Shown: piece by piece, positions 1-8,170 of the stretch
How positions within the stretch are numbered: position 1 is the first letter of the stretch
Layout of the letters: each line of letters begins with the position of its first letter
Source of the DNA: Crocinitomicaceae bacterium
Lineage (GTDB): Bacteria > Bacteroidota > Bacteroidia > Flavobacteriales_G > Salibacteraceae
NCBI GenBank assembly: GCA_002713215.1
Contig: PAVO01000004.1
Span: forward strand, 62,001-126,000
Direction: 5' to 3'
Length of the DNA: 64,000 nucleotides
The notes under the pieces: model-generated
The model's input: the letters and a program-made list of their open reading frames with translations, nothing else
Told to the model about the DNA's origin: nothing
The model's database searches: none
Made by a program: the position numbers and the translations under genes

Positions 1-194
1 ACGTACACAGGTAGTGTGCTGCTGTCTAATAAGCTTCGTTTTAAAATGTAGTCTTCAAATGGCTTTATGCCGTTGAAACCGTATCGGGAAGCGATGCCTT
101 TGCGGAGTTTGTTCAGCGGTAGATTTAAGTGCTGTGCCAGCGCGATAGTTTCACGGTGGAATTCGTTAACGCTGCTGTACGGAAATGCTTTCAT
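1..194 (-). CDS. Hypothetical protein, partial (runs off left edge)
   Basis: An open frame on the minus strand continues past the left edge. I chose the ATG at 192-194 because AGAGG lies 8 nt upstream; an in-frame ATG at 261-263 is the alternative. The visible 64 residues (MKAFPYSSVNEFHRE...) are helical and basic with no motif I recognise. A palindromic operator with a -10 (TATGAT at 374-379) lies about 180 nt upstream. The plus-strand open frame over the same bases has no ribosome-binding site and is taken as a shadow. Confidence 0.5.
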   Translation of the reverse strand, partial: MKAFPYSSVNEFHRETIALAQHLNLPLNKLRKGIASRYGFNGIKPFEDYILKRSLLDSSTLPVY

Positions 195-398
195 GTATTT
201 GTCCTCTATCTTGGCCATGCAGACAGTTGCTTCGCTCACCATCAAGGCCGGATATAGGCTCATGATGTTTGTTTGCCATAAAGGTGGCGCCTGAAATCTC
301 GTTTGCCATTGCGAAGCGGCGGGGGAGTAACCCACATAAGATTTTACGGATACGTCCAACTCATGATGGGGTTATCATAACATGAATAATTGAAATAA

Positions 399-416
399 AA
401 CAACGGAAATGTTGTA
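399..416 (-). promoter_or_regulatory. Palindromic operator/promoter, left-edge gene
   Basis: ACAAC-GGAAAT-GTTGT palindrome. On the minus strand its right arm reads TTGTTT, 18 nt before TATGAT (374-379, preceded by TGT), which gives a plausible promoter for the left-edge gene. Confidence 0.6.
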
Positions 417-440
417 AAATAAACCCCAGCGCTGCCGGGG
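416..440 (-). terminator. Rho-independent terminator of thyA
   Basis: On the minus strand, CCCC and GGGG flank a GC-rich loop (424-440), followed by TTTATTTT. It lies 10 nt after the thyA stop codon. Confidence 0.7.
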
Positions 441-449
441 CTTGGTTTA

Positions 450-1307
450 TTAAGATGCGAATGGGTACGCTATTGCTTCGTGATGCTTGTAATTTTGAGG
501 CTTAAAGTCTTTCTTGCTGACCCAAGTCTCAATATCTTCAAGAGATTGAATGTCCGGATTTACCCACAATTGAGGGGCTTCAAATACTTCGCGCTCCATT
601 TGCATTTCGAACAATTCAAGCTGTGGTCGGTACAGGTGAACATTGACCATATTGTGGTAAGCATAGCCTGGTTTGAAGCCGGTGATTTGCGCCATAAGTC
701 TAAGTAAAACAAAGGCTTGGATTTGATTCCATACGACACCAAGCGGATAGTCAGCGCTTCTTTGGTATGAGTGAAGATGCAATCTGTCACCATCGATTGA
801 GAATTGGTGGGTATGCATACATGGGCGCAAACATCCCAAATCGAACTCACCCGGGTTATAAAAGGTTACAATCTCGCCTCGGTCGTCAATTCCACGGCGC
901 AGGTCGTTGTAGACTTTAAGCAATTGGTCAACAAGGTCGCCGTTTGGCTTCATCCACCCACGGCCTTGAACACCATACACACGACCGAGGTCATCCGTCC
1001 CTTTGCGATTAGGGTTGGCTAACCAGCCAGTTGATTCGTTTGCATTGGCATCCCAAGACTTTACGCCAATTTCACGGAACTGCGCCGCATTGTCATAGCC
1101 TCGTAGGTAGCCAATAATTTCCATGATAGCCATACCAACGTATGTCTGTTTGGTGGTGACGATAGGGCAGATATTCTCACCCACGTCATAGACGTGATTT
1201 GCGTTGATCATGAACAAGCAGTCATGCCCAGTTCGTTCATTGTGTTTCCAGCGTCCACGGCTCAAAAGCTCTTTTCCGGTATCTTCATATTGAGTCAGTA
1301 ATCTCAT
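450..1307 (-). CDS. thyA: Thymidylate synthase
   Basis: Converts dUMP and 5,10-methylene-THF to dTMP and dihydrofolate. The 285-aa length fits the ThyA family. Visible motifs are the catalytic Cys163 in LRPCMHTHQFS, the phosphate-binding YQRSADYPLG, and the HNMVNVHLY segment near the C-terminus. Asn194 (GVVWNQ) sits where ThyA has the Asn that selects dUMP; dCMP hydroxymethylases carry Asp there, so this should make dTMP. The cysteine context is divergent (PCMHTHQF against the usual PCHxxFQF), as in phage enzymes. folA at 25.9 kb would recycle the dihydrofolate product. The gene has its own operator-type promoter and a terminator. Confidence 0.93.
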   Translation of the reverse strand: MRLLTQYEDTGKELLSRGRWKHNERTGHDCLFMINANHVYDVGENICPIVTTKQTYVGMAIMEIIGYLRGYDNAAQFREIGVKSWDANANESTGWLANPNRKGTDDLGRVYGVQGRGWMKPNGDLVDQLLKVYNDLRRGIDDRGEIVTFYNPGEFDLGCLRPCMHTHQFSIDGDRLHLHSYQRSADYPLGVVWNQIQAFVLLRLMAQITGFKPGYAYHNMVNVHLYRPQLELFEMQMEREVFEAPQLWVNPDIQSLEDIETWVSKKDFKPQNYKHHEAIAYPFAS

Positions 1308-1371
1308 ACTTCAGCCAACATCCTTGTCGTTAATGTGAGCAGTGATTCTATCACATTCCAACAACAATATG

Positions 1372-1389
1372 CACAACATATATGTTGAT
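1372..1389. promoter_or_regulatory. Palindromic operator between thyA and the 1620 gene
   Basis: ACAAC-ATATAT-GTTGA. On the plus strand TTGATT is 16 nt before TAATAC. On the minus strand TTGTGC is 17 nt before TGATAG. This suggests a divergent promoter pair sharing one operator. Confidence 0.6.
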
Positions 1390-1399
1390 TTGAGAGCTA

Positions 1400-1619
1400 A
1401 ATAATGTAATACTAAATGCGCTTGTGAGTTCTTGGCGTTCGGCAGCTCTGAGTTGGCAAGTAGAGGGGCACCTCTGTCGCTGTCCACCGGTATATCCGGC
1501 GTGGTGCGAATGCGAAATCATTTTTTATTTAAAACATATCACTATCATGGTGCAGACCTAGTGCCTGGTGAGTGTAACGGACAGCCACGAACAAATTCAG
1601 GCCGTTGGAGAATTATGCC
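1400..1619 (+). promoter_or_regulatory. Long structured 5' leader of the 1620 gene
   Basis: About 220 nt of untranslated leader with hairpins AGAGG/CCTCT (1462-1475) and CCACCGG/CCGGcGTGG (1485-1504), then an A/T-rich stretch containing AAAACAT, then a G-rich part before the ribosome-binding site. Two other zinc-ribbon genes (29397 and 58622) have leaders of similar layout. I cannot match it to a named riboswitch. Confidence 0.4.
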
Positions 1620-2693
1620 ATGACCCAAGTTAAGACTATTCCTTCAATTGAAGAATTAGGTTTCACATCAGAAACCGTCGACGTTATCCGCGAAGTGCTT
1701 CGTGGTGGTATTGCCAACTATCAAGGCAATCCGGTTAAACGTGAAAACAAATTAAACGAATCATTGGCAATCGGTTTTAATGAACCGAACTACGATACGT
1801 TGTCAGCCAAAATCGAGAAGAACGACACTCGTAATGGGAAAACGCCACTGGCGCTGGCCAATGATGGTTTGTGTCCTATTTGTGGCTCTGATCATGTTGA
1901 ATACGATGCGCGTAGTTTTGACGGCGCTCAGCGTTCATCCTGCGATAGCTGCTCTGCCATTTGGATTGAATCTACTGACGGCTCTGATTGGGAAGATGCC
2001 AACACAGTCGAGAATGTCTTAATCGCCAGATTCCCGCACGCTATGTCTACCCGAGAACGCATCGAGTGGGCTAAGAAATACGCCAACGTTGATGGCGTTG
2101 ACGTTGATGATGACATTTCAAAACGTCAAATTGAAAACATCGGGGTTCACTGGCACCGTGACGTCGCTGGGTTTGAGAATGCGTTACAAAACTGGTACGT
2201 AAAGTCTGATGAGTCGAAATACAAACCATTGGCGTACTGGCACAGCAACCGCCCTTTGACACCGAACTTGTTCGAGTCGCTAAAGTACGAATCGCATGTC
2301 GATGTGTTGTTGATGGGTGAGCGTTTGGTGATGCATCGACTGTTTTTTACCACTTTCGGTGAAGGGGAGTGGCAGATCAGTGTTGATGCCGAACTGGATG
2401 CGGATCACCTCGTTGACTTTTTGCCGCCTGGCACTGGGAAGCTGCGCGATGATTTGCTGGTTCGACTTGTGAGGAAGATTATTTCCCACTTCCCAGTAAT
2501 GAAAGCGCAAGATGATATTTGCATTGAATTGCTTGCTGATGAACTCAAAGATGAAGCCGGTGTGCTGGCTCAGATTTTGGGTGCTTATGTACCAAGTGTT
2601 TACATGACACCAAAGTCACCCGAGTACAAAGAGCTTGCTCGCTTTCTTAAGTTCGCGCTTAAGAACATGGAACGCGACATAGTTGGTCTGTAA
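1620..2693 (+). CDS. Zinc-ribbon protein of unknown function
   Basis: A 357-aa soluble acidic protein. Near residues 85-110 it has a four-cysteine ribbon (CPICGSDH ... SCDSCSAIW), the type that binds one zinc. The rest has no motif I recognise. The start is the ATG at 1620, with GGAG 9 nt upstream; the in-frame TTG at 1605 lacks such a site. It is transcribed alone from the divergent thyA promoter region through a long structured leader and ends at a terminator. Confidence 0.75.
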   Translation: MTQVKTIPSIEELGFTSETVDVIREVLRGGIANYQGNPVKRENKLNESLAIGFNEPNYDTLSAKIEKNDTRNGKTPLALANDGLCPICGSDHVEYDARSFDGAQRSSCDSCSAIWIESTDGSDWEDANTVENVLIARFPHAMSTRERIEWAKKYANVDGVDVDDDISKRQIENIGVHWHRDVAGFENALQNWYVKSDESKYKPLAYWHSNRPLTPNLFESLKYESHVDVLLMGERLVMHRLFFTTFGEGEWQISVDAELDADHLVDFLPPGTGKLRDDLLVRLVRKIISHFPVMKAQDDICIELLADELKDEAGVLAQILGAYVPSVYMTPKSPEYKELARFLKFALKNMERDIVGL

Positions 2694-2700
2694 TAAGTTG

Positions 2701-2726
2701 ATGCCTCGCTCTGCGGGGCATTTTTG
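2701..2726 (+). terminator. Terminator after the zinc-ribbon gene
   Basis: GCCTCGC-TCT-GCGGGGC stem with one G-U pair, followed by ATTTTTG. Confidence 0.7.
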
Positions 2727-2738
2727 TATGGAGAAGAC

Positions 2739-3269
2739 ATGGAATTAAAAACATTTCTCGCCAAGCTTGATGCCGGCGAGCCAATCAGCAGAGAAGAATT
2801 GGCCGATTGGGTACGAAGTTTCTTTAGCCTTGGTTTTGCTAACGCCGCGCCTGATGACGATTTCTGCAACGGCCACGGTTTTTGTATTGAGTTGATGCTT
2901 CGAACACTTGCATCACCTGATGGTGAGTTACAAGTAGAGGACGCGCCTGGGGAAATGGCTCAGCTTCAATCTGCAAAAGCATTTATTGATGGCCGCATCA
3001 AGGAAGTTCAGGAACAGATCAAGAAACAAGAAAGCCTCGCCTTTATCGAAAAACATGGTATTACCAAAGACATGGTACATGACTTTTCTGGCGATAAAGA
3101 GCTGGACGGGATGCACGATAACGACAAGATCCATCAGTACCTTTGTCAGACAACCACTAAGCCCTGGTTTAATTACGAAGGTCATTTATTCGAGACCTCA
3201 ATGATCCGAAACGGGAAAAGCATCTGGGATCATGGGTTTCATAGCCGGTATCAGGAATTGGCCAATTAA
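2739..3269 (+). CDS. Hypothetical protein
   Basis: A 176-aa soluble protein starting at the ATG at 2739 (GGAGAAG just upstream). The central part (about residues 75-105) is probably coiled coil (DGRIKEVQEQIKKQE). The C-terminal half is rich in His and Trp. The N-terminus contains DFCNGHGFCIE. No family recognised. It follows a terminator, so it may have its own promoter or be read through. Confidence 0.65.
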   Translation: MELKTFLAKLDAGEPISREELADWVRSFFSLGFANAAPDDDFCNGHGFCIELMLRTLASPDGELQVEDAPGEMAQLQSAKAFIDGRIKEVQEQIKKQESLAFIEKHGITKDMVHDFSGDKELDGMHDNDKIHQYLCQTTTKPWFNYEGHLFETSMIRNGKSIWDHGFHSRYQELAN

Positions 3270-3300
3270 GAATTAACTAAACGCAAGGAGCGAAATAGAC

Positions 3301-3534
3301 ATGGATGTTAAAGCAGCTGCGGCGGCATGCCGAGAGAGTATCGATAAGTGCAATGCGCCAGAGAAAAATCGTGAGTTCGGCAAAGATCATTTACACAACA
3401 TGATCAATAAGATTGAATCTGGCGAAGTGTCAGGTGATAAAGCGCATCGATGGTTAGGTTATCTACAAGGCGTTCTAGTGGCCACTGGCGGTACAACACT
3501 AGAAGACATGAAACAGGTCAACCTGGCTTCATAA
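3301..3534 (+). CDS. Small hypothetical protein, phage/plasmid type
   Basis: A 77-aa protein with a strong AAGGAG site upstream. The core (HLHNMINKIESGEVSGDKAHRWLGYLQGVL) resembles small helical proteins common in large Vibrio phages and plasmids; this is from memory and not searched. Function unknown. It probably shares a transcript with the preceding gene, 31 nt upstream. Confidence 0.65.
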   Translation: MDVKAAAAACRESIDKCNAPEKNREFGKDHLHNMINKIESGEVSGDKAHRWLGYLQGVLVATGGTTLEDMKQVNLAS

Positions 3535-3542
3535 AACGCGAT

Positions 3543-3562
3543 AGGCGCTCACTGGGGCGCCT
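3543..3562. terminator. Hairpin between convergent genes
   Basis: AGGCGC ... GCGCCT stem with an 8-nt loop, between the plus-strand stop at 3534 and the minus-strand stop at 3568. The only nearby T-run (GTTTTAT) is on the minus side. Confidence 0.5.
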
Positions 3563-3567
3563 AAAAG

Positions 3568-3726
3568 CTAACTGATGGGTGTGCTCTTGGTGATTGATTT
3601 TTGCAGGAAGTATAGGGATAACGCCCCAATTAGGCAGAAAACCGAGCCGCTCCATGATTGATCGTTATAAAACAAAACTACGCTGGAAACGGCGCTCAGG
3701 AACACACCTATCAATGCGATGAACAT
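3568..3726 (-). CDS. Small two-helix membrane protein
   Basis: A 52-aa frame beginning MFIALIGVFLSAVSSVVLFY, then a short polar linker and a second hydrophobic segment (SVFCLIGALSLYFL) before a short basic tail. Its ATG overlaps the stop of the upstream gene in an ATGA arrangement, which supports translational coupling. The two hydrophobic helices predict a small inner-membrane hairpin. Function unknown. Confidence 0.6.
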   Translation of the reverse strand: MFIALIGVFLSAVSSVVLFYNDQSWSGSVFCLIGALSLYFLQKSITKSTPIS

Positions 3727-4010
3727 CAATATGTTTCCTCTTCGCGAATTAGGTAGTTGTCGAACATGGAGAATCGATAGAACGGCTCGTCCATCTTGTC
3801 TTCAAGCATGGTGTCAGTCCACTTAAGCAAGGTTTCTTCATCAACGTTCAGCGGCTCAGCCTTATTGACGTATTCCGCCAAGTCAATGTCATGCTCACTG
3901 GTTTCCGATTCCAGCTCACGATAATTCTTCTCAGCAATGAGCGCGTCAATTTTCAAGATGCGATTGATCGCGGTTTCTCTGCTGATGTTGCTTGTACTTT
4001 GAATACCCAT
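3726..4010 (-). CDS. Hypothetical acidic protein
   Basis: A 94-aa acidic, helical protein (MGIQSTSNISRETAIN...). It lies 9 nt after the DUF262-like gene and overlaps the following small membrane gene, so the three form an operon read from the promoter at about 4650. No motif recognised. Confidence 0.65.
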   Translation of the reverse strand: MGIQSTSNISRETAINRILKIDALIAEKNYRELESETSEHDIDLAEYVNKAEPLNVDEETLLKWTDTMLEDKMDEPFYRFSMFDNYLIREEETY

Positions 4011-4019
4011 GGTAAATCC

Positions 4020-4595
4020 TTATTCGTCTTCTGGTAGCGTAGCCAAGAAGTCTCTTGCGCGCTGAATGTCTTCTGGTGAATGCGTGATACCCTCATTCAT
4101 CGAGATATAGAACTCAACCGCTTTGCGTAAAGACGGGAATTCATAGATACGGATTGATAAGCGTCCGTTGATGAATACATTAGGTATTGCTACCTGTTCG
4201 AAGTATACGTCATCGAATATCGGGAACTTGCCAAGGATGAAATCCGAAACTGATGTTACACGTTGCAGGCCATCCAATATCCCGCAATCATCCATGCTCT
4301 TTTTAACTGTGAAAAGAGTTATCTCGCTACGGCAACCGCTTAGCAAATTTTCAACGAAACGGATCTGTTGCTCTTGCGTCCACTTGTTGTTGTCACGTTG
4401 GAACAGCGGGGTCATGTGCGCAATTGTTTCTTCAAGGCCTAGACTGGCTTGCTCCGCACTTACATTGTAAGCGTAAAGGTTGTCATGAAGACGTCGTGTG
4501 TCGAAATCCACTTTGTAGTTTGGTGTGATGTAGAACGGACTCGACTTTATTGCCGCGAGTGCCTTTTCTATTTGCTTTGGATTCGTGCTCATCAT
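4020..4595 (-). CDS. DUF262/ParB-like domain protein
   Basis: A 191-aa protein with the DUF262 (GmrSD N-terminal) signature. LDGLQRVTSVSDFI near residues 110-123 corresponds to the DGQQRLTTL nucleotide-binding motif. An upstream segment (FQRDNNKWTQEQQIRFVENLL) matches the usual 'W...Q...fIeSLL' layout. It is far shorter than GmrSD nucleases and lacks the HNH domain, so it may bind or hydrolyse NTP without cutting DNA. First gene of a three-gene operon. ATG codons at 4595 and 4592 are both possible starts. Confidence 0.7.
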   Translation of the reverse strand: MMSTNPKQIEKALAAIKSSPFYITPNYKVDFDTRRLHDNLYAYNVSAEQASLGLEETIAHMTPLFQRDNNKWTQEQQIRFVENLLSGCRSEITLFTVKKSMDDCGILDGLQRVTSVSDFILGKFPIFDDVYFEQVAIPNVFINGRLSIRIYEFPSLRKAVEFYISMNEGITHSPEDIQRARDFLATLPEDE

Positions 4596-4648
4596 TAATT
4601 CCGTTGATTTATTTCAATGGCTACATATTACCAAACGACGCCGAACAA

Positions 4649-4666
4649 AACAACTATTTTGTTGTT
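4649..4666 (-). promoter_or_regulatory. Palindromic operator/promoter, DUF262 operon
   Basis: AACAAC-TATTTT-GTTGTT. On the minus strand TTGTTT lies 17 nt before TAATAT (4625-4630), preceded by TGG (extended -10). Confidence 0.8.
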
Positions 4667-5005
4667 TTAATTAAAAGGTATTCCACGTCTGGCGCAATAA
4701 TTACCAGCCCAAATAGGGCATCGTTGACTGATAGGGTCGCATCGCCAAGAAACGTGGACGACATTATACCCTTCGCGTAGATAGAGATTGTGATTGCCGC
4801 TTAACTCGAAAGTTATCTTTTGCCCGTCAACATGAGCATAACAAAGCAGCATTTCACTGGCCTTATTATGAAAAGTAAGAGTAGTGTATCGACTCGGTGT
4901 GCCTTGTGATTCCATGCAGGCAAATCTACCGCAGGATTCTCCGCTTATTGCTAAAAAAGAGAACAGCGAGAGTGTCGTTACAGCTAATGACTTGAAAAAC
5001 GTCAA
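4667..5005 (-). CDS. Secreted cysteine-rich small protein
   Basis: About 112 aa. The N-terminus is a signal peptide (FFKSLAVTTLSLFSFLAIS), followed by a mature domain with six cysteines, probably disulfide-bonded in the periplasm. The start is uncertain: the TTG at 5003-5005 has AGAGG 5 nt upstream. An in-frame TTG at 5029 would lie almost on the transcription start predicted from the -10 at 5038-5043. No ATG is available before the signal sequence. Function unknown; a surface or exclusion role is conceivable but unsupported. Confidence 0.6.
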   Translation of the reverse strand: MTFFKSLAVTTLSLFSFLAISGESCGRFACMESQGTPSRYTTLTFHNKASEMLLCYAHVDGQKITFELSGNHNLYLREGYNVVHVSWRCDPISQRCPIWAGNYCARRGIPFN

Positions 5006-5062
5006 AGCGACCTCTTTAGTGATATTCAAAGATGACTATGATACCAAAAAAGAGGTCAACTA

Positions 5063-5080
5063 AACAACACTTATGTTGTT
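5063..5080 (-). promoter_or_regulatory. Palindromic operator/promoter, secreted protein
   Basis: AACAAC-ACTTAT-GTTGTT. On the minus strand TTGTTT is 18 nt before TATCAT (5038-5043), preceded by TTGG. Confidence 0.75.
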
Positions 5081-5096
5081 AATAGTGTTCACTTTA

Positions 5097-7262
5097 CTAT
5101 GCGGCGATAGCGTCTTTTGTATCCACCTCTATTGCAGCGATGCGCTCGCAGGTCGATTTGATTGCCTTAAACACTTCGCGAGCAACAGGTTCTAGGGCTG
5201 GTGGTGTACTAGAGTTAGCAAAGCCTTTTGCCTGGTTTAATCGATTTGAGTAACGCTCAAACTGGTAAGTGAACGTTTCATCTGAGCGAACACCTGTCGA
5301 TAGTGCAAAGATAATCGATGAGCCGTCCACACAACGATCTGCATAGTGCTTTGTTCCAACGCAGTGTCGCTGCTTGCGCCCAAGAGAACGAAGTTCAACA
5401 CTGTTCGCCGGCAGAGTAAGTCGTACACCTGTAGGTAACATCTCATTAATCGACTTCAACTCAGCGATGGCGCGAGCCTGATAGAATTGTACATTTGGTT
5501 GGCTTGAACCTAAATCTCTCAGCTGCTTGTTGCTTAAGTATGTGTGAAACGCGTCACCAAGATTATTGTTTTTTTCTATCCAGCGTCGCACAAGCTTGAC
5601 TTGCTTGGCATTTTCATCCTCGTCACCTCGGTTTATCAGTGATGCTAATAAGCGAAATACATCCTGCGCTTCATCGCTTTTATTACCCAGTAACACCTGG
5701 ATGATTTCTTCGTTAGTGAAAAATGACATAGCTAATTTCAGGCTAACCGAATCGACAGCTAAACCTACACGCTTGCCAGCGTCATCACCATTACCAAGCG
5801 CGTCATTTATTTCAGTTACAAATGACAAATAACGAAAACGATCCAACTTGCCTTTTTCATTTGTGAACACACTTTGAAGTGAGCTAATCGCCATGATTGA
5901 TTCAGCTGTGCCAGAACCATAAACAAACGATACTTCTTGCGGGTGCTTAGAGCCAATGATCATCTGTAGTGCTTTTTTCGGCGACGTAACGAATTTGAAG
6001 TCGAACAAATCAAATCCATACTCTTCGTGAAGCAGCTCAAACTTCTGTAGTTTATTGATCCCGGAAAATGCTTCGCTTTGCTGGAACGTGTAAAACGATT
6101 TCGATGCTTGCATTTCCATTCTCACTCGGTAAAGCGAGCGATATGTGTGTTCCGGCACATCCGGGTGAACAGCAATAAGACGTTGTATTACCGGATCAGG
6201 ATCGTAAGCCAGTGTTTCAAGTACGGTGGTTGGGACACTATGACTTGCAAGCATCGCTCCCACCATAGTCGAATCACTGTTGTTTTCAACAAATTCAATA
6301 ATGGCACTGTCCGAAATGCTATCCGTTGCACTCATAATGGCGTAGCACAGTCCAGTGTTACTCGATGCATGAGTTAACAACATTTCTTCCAATTCATCTT
6401 GGGTGAAATCGATGCGCTTGAGTAAATAATCCCAGCTTCTTGAGCATGCAACCTTATCAATCATCGTCAACGCTTGGTCTTTTGTGATACTGGCGTTTTT
6501 CATGATCCCTTCATCACAGAAGGATAACGTGTATTGCATGTTGGTTTGAACAGTTTTAACCACCTCACCACGGACGAACATGCCTTGCTCAAATGTGTGA
6601 GGGAATGTGTTTAGCAGATTTCTGCAAAGCTCGCCAATCTGATTAACATTCAAGGCCTTTAAATCTAATACCAGCAATTTATCAACGATGTGACGAGGTA
6701 AGTGTTTGTTGCCGGCTAGTTGAGTGACGATCGTATTGCTTTCATCTGTGCTAAGCGTTAACGCTCGTTTAAAAATCGCTTCCAGAACATCCGCTGACGT
6801 AGTGTATTCGGCAATCACCTTTATGAGCTCTGAATTCTCAGTGGTGTTAACGAGTTCCATTGCATTTCCCATAGGGAAGTGCTTGTGTCGAACTACCTTC
6901 CACATGCTCACGTTTGTGAATGACTTTTCGGCAATGCGAAGTTCGAATGCGTAAAGATAATGCTCTTTGGCTAGGCGTTCGCAATACAGGCTAAGGCCTC
7001 TAAGTGATGGGTTGTTTTGCACCATCAACTCAACCTCTTCATCGGTGAATCGAGCTGAATTTAACATTTCAGCCATTAACTCTGAATGGTTTAGGTCTAC
7101 ACCCCATGCAGTGCTCCTTGAAAAACGAGGTGTCTCTTCATTGAGTGTTTTAAGCATAAGTTCACGTGGAAAGTCAGGTGATTTAACCATTTCTTCCATA
7201 CGTCGAAATTTACGACCTTCGATGATTTGCTTTATTTTAGATGGAGTGTATTTTTCAGCCAT
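5097..7262 (-). CDS. PcfJ-like protein with long helical N-terminus
   Basis: A 721-aa protein. The C-terminal ~130 residues carry the PcfJ-like pattern: LRSLGRKQRHCVGTKHYADR, then a glycine turn and SSIIFAL, then TYQFERYSNRLNQAKGFAN. PcfJ is known from conjugative plasmid pCF10 and from phages and plasmids; its biochemical role is not established. Residues 1-560 are repeated helical segments with recurring 'L.....D.....I.. A..P..P......L' units, resembling variant leucine-rich repeats and probably an interaction scaffold. Two operator palindromes lie upstream. A stand-alone copy of the C-terminal domain is encoded at 23414-23794. Confidence 0.75.
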   Translation of the reverse strand: MAEKYTPSKIKQIIEGRKFRRMEEMVKSPDFPRELMLKTLNEETPRFSRSTAWGVDLNHSELMAEMLNSARFTDEEVELMVQNNPSLRGLSLYCERLAKEHYLYAFELRIAEKSFTNVSMWKVVRHKHFPMGNAMELVNTTENSELIKVIAEYTTSADVLEAIFKRALTLSTDESNTIVTQLAGNKHLPRHIVDKLLVLDLKALNVNQIGELCRNLLNTFPHTFEQGMFVRGEVVKTVQTNMQYTLSFCDEGIMKNASITKDQALTMIDKVACSRSWDYLLKRIDFTQDELEEMLLTHASSNTGLCYAIMSATDSISDSAIIEFVENNSDSTMVGAMLASHSVPTTVLETLAYDPDPVIQRLIAVHPDVPEHTYRSLYRVRMEMQASKSFYTFQQSEAFSGINKLQKFELLHEEYGFDLFDFKFVTSPKKALQMIIGSKHPQEVSFVYGSGTAESIMAISSLQSVFTNEKGKLDRFRYLSFVTEINDALGNGDDAGKRVGLAVDSVSLKLAMSFFTNEEIIQVLLGNKSDEAQDVFRLLASLINRGDEDENAKQVKLVRRWIEKNNNLGDAFHTYLSNKQLRDLGSSQPNVQFYQARAIAELKSINEMLPTGVRLTLPANSVELRSLGRKQRHCVGTKHYADRCVDGSSIIFALSTGVRSDETFTYQFERYSNRLNQAKGFANSSTPPALEPVAREVFKAIKSTCERIAAIEVDTKDAIAA

Positions 7263-7323
7263 ATGTTTCCCCTGTTAGAATGCTGATTCAATACAGTTAT
7301 TATAGCAAAAATCCGGCTCTGAA

Positions 7324-7341
7324 AACAACGTTTTTGTTGTT
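7324..7341 (-). promoter_or_regulatory. Palindromic operator/promoter, PcfJ-like gene
   Basis: AACAAC-GTTTTT-GTTGTT. On the minus strand TTGTTT is 18 nt before a consensus TATAAT (7299-7304). Confidence 0.85.
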
Positions 7342-7380
7342 TTATTTGTGGTTTTTCAAGGTTTATTTTTGTTGATTTTA

Positions 7381-7398
7381 ACAACACTTTTGTTGTAT
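7381..7398. promoter_or_regulatory. Second palindromic operator upstream of the PcfJ-like gene
   Basis: AACAAC-ACTTTT-GTTGTA, 57 bp from the site at 7324 (centre to centre), so the two could be bound side by side. No good -10 was seen for it in either direction. Confidence 0.65.
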
Positions 7399-7471
7399 AA
7401 TAATTGCAGTTACCAAAGAGCATTGGTGGCATGACAGGGAAAGCAAATTTTGGTGCTGGACGCCAAGAAAA

Positions 7472-7491
7472 AGCCCTCAAATATGGGGGCT
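7472..7491 (-). terminator. Terminator of the 7515 gene
   Basis: Minus strand: AGCCCCC/GAGGGCT stem with one wobble pair, followed by TTTTTC. Confidence 0.65.
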
Positions 7492-7514
7492 ATTTCTAAC
7501 TGATTTGAATGGGG

Positions 7515-7814
7515 TCATAGTCCCAATTCTTTCGCGTACCACGCCTGCGAATCTCGCTGTTTCTTTTTGCGCTCAATGCGCTTTGTGAAGATGACAATGT
7601 CTTCGCCATTGCATTGGTAGTGACTTCTGAAATCGCGAAGATTGCTGTCGTGCTTTTGGAGTAGCGCATTCGCACGCTCCAATCCGTCTTTCGCTGCGAC
7701 ATAACACGTAAGCGTCGGTAGGTCGTCATTAGTTGGTACGATTTTTACCGGATGAGCAATAGCGCCAGCAGAAAGTAGGGTAATGCTCATGGCAACTAAA
7801 GTGCTGCGTAACAT
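7515..7814 (-). CDS. Small secreted protein (DUF3718-like)
   Basis: A 99-aa protein with a signal peptide (MLRSTLVAMSITLLSAGAIA, cleavage probably before HPVK). The mature part has two cysteines (LTCYVAAKDG and YQCNGEDIVIF), the spacing and 'CNG' context of DUF3718 periplasmic proteins common in Vibrio and Shewanella. That assignment is from memory. The C-terminus is basic. Monocistronic with its own terminator. Function unknown. Confidence 0.65.
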   Translation of the reverse strand: MLRSTLVAMSITLLSAGAIAHPVKIVPTNDDLPTLTCYVAAKDGLERANALLQKHDSNLRDFRSHYQCNGEDIVIFTKRIERKKKQRDSQAWYAKELGL

Positions 7815-7861
7815 GATTTAACATCCTTGTTCTAATTTAAGTTCCTGTGATCTGGGTGATT

Positions 7862-8125
7862 ATGACAGATTTAACGGCTTTGAGCGCAAGGGTGACAACA
7901 AATACAAAGGGGAAATTAGTGACTGCTGATGATGTGAAGTTGGCGATTGCCAACAAATCTAAAATCCGATACATCAAGAAAGGTACCGTTTACAATATGC
8001 TCGGTGTTGGTAAAGCCAAGCTGGAATCAGGTGAGTGGGCAGAGGGCGGTGCTTTCCAAGGTGATGATGGTGTGTTCTACACTCGACCTTATCACATGTT
8101 TGAAGGGTTTGAGATCGTCGGTTAA
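7862..8125 (+). CDS. Hypothetical protein
   Basis: An 87-aa soluble protein; the ATG at 7862 is preferred to the in-frame GTG at 7847. The middle is basic (ANKSKIRYIKKGTVYNMLGVG) and the end is aromatic and acidic (FYTRPYHMFEGFEIVG), suggesting a small beta-rich fold. No family recognised. It lies 45 nt upstream of the large 8171 gene on the same strand. Confidence 0.55.
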   Translation: MTDLTALSARVTTNTKGKLVTADDVKLAIANKSKIRYIKKGTVYNMLGVGKAKLESGEWAEGGAFQGDDGVFYTRPYHMFEGFEIVG

Positions 8126-8170
8126 TAAGAATTAGCCGATGAAATAATCGAAGAAAAAAGAAGGTATCCA

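Noticed and set aside
67-294. Plus-strand 75-aa open frame at the left edge
   Set aside because: No ribosome-binding site, and it lies opposite a better minus-strand frame with one.
450-1307. dCMP hydroxymethylase instead of thymidylate synthase
   Set aside because: The residue at the pyrimidine-selecting position is Asn (194), which fits dUMP; hydroxymethylases carry Asp.
7232-7480. Minus-strand 82-aa frame over the PcfJ-like promoter
   Set aside because: It crosses two operators and the promoter and has no ribosome-binding site.
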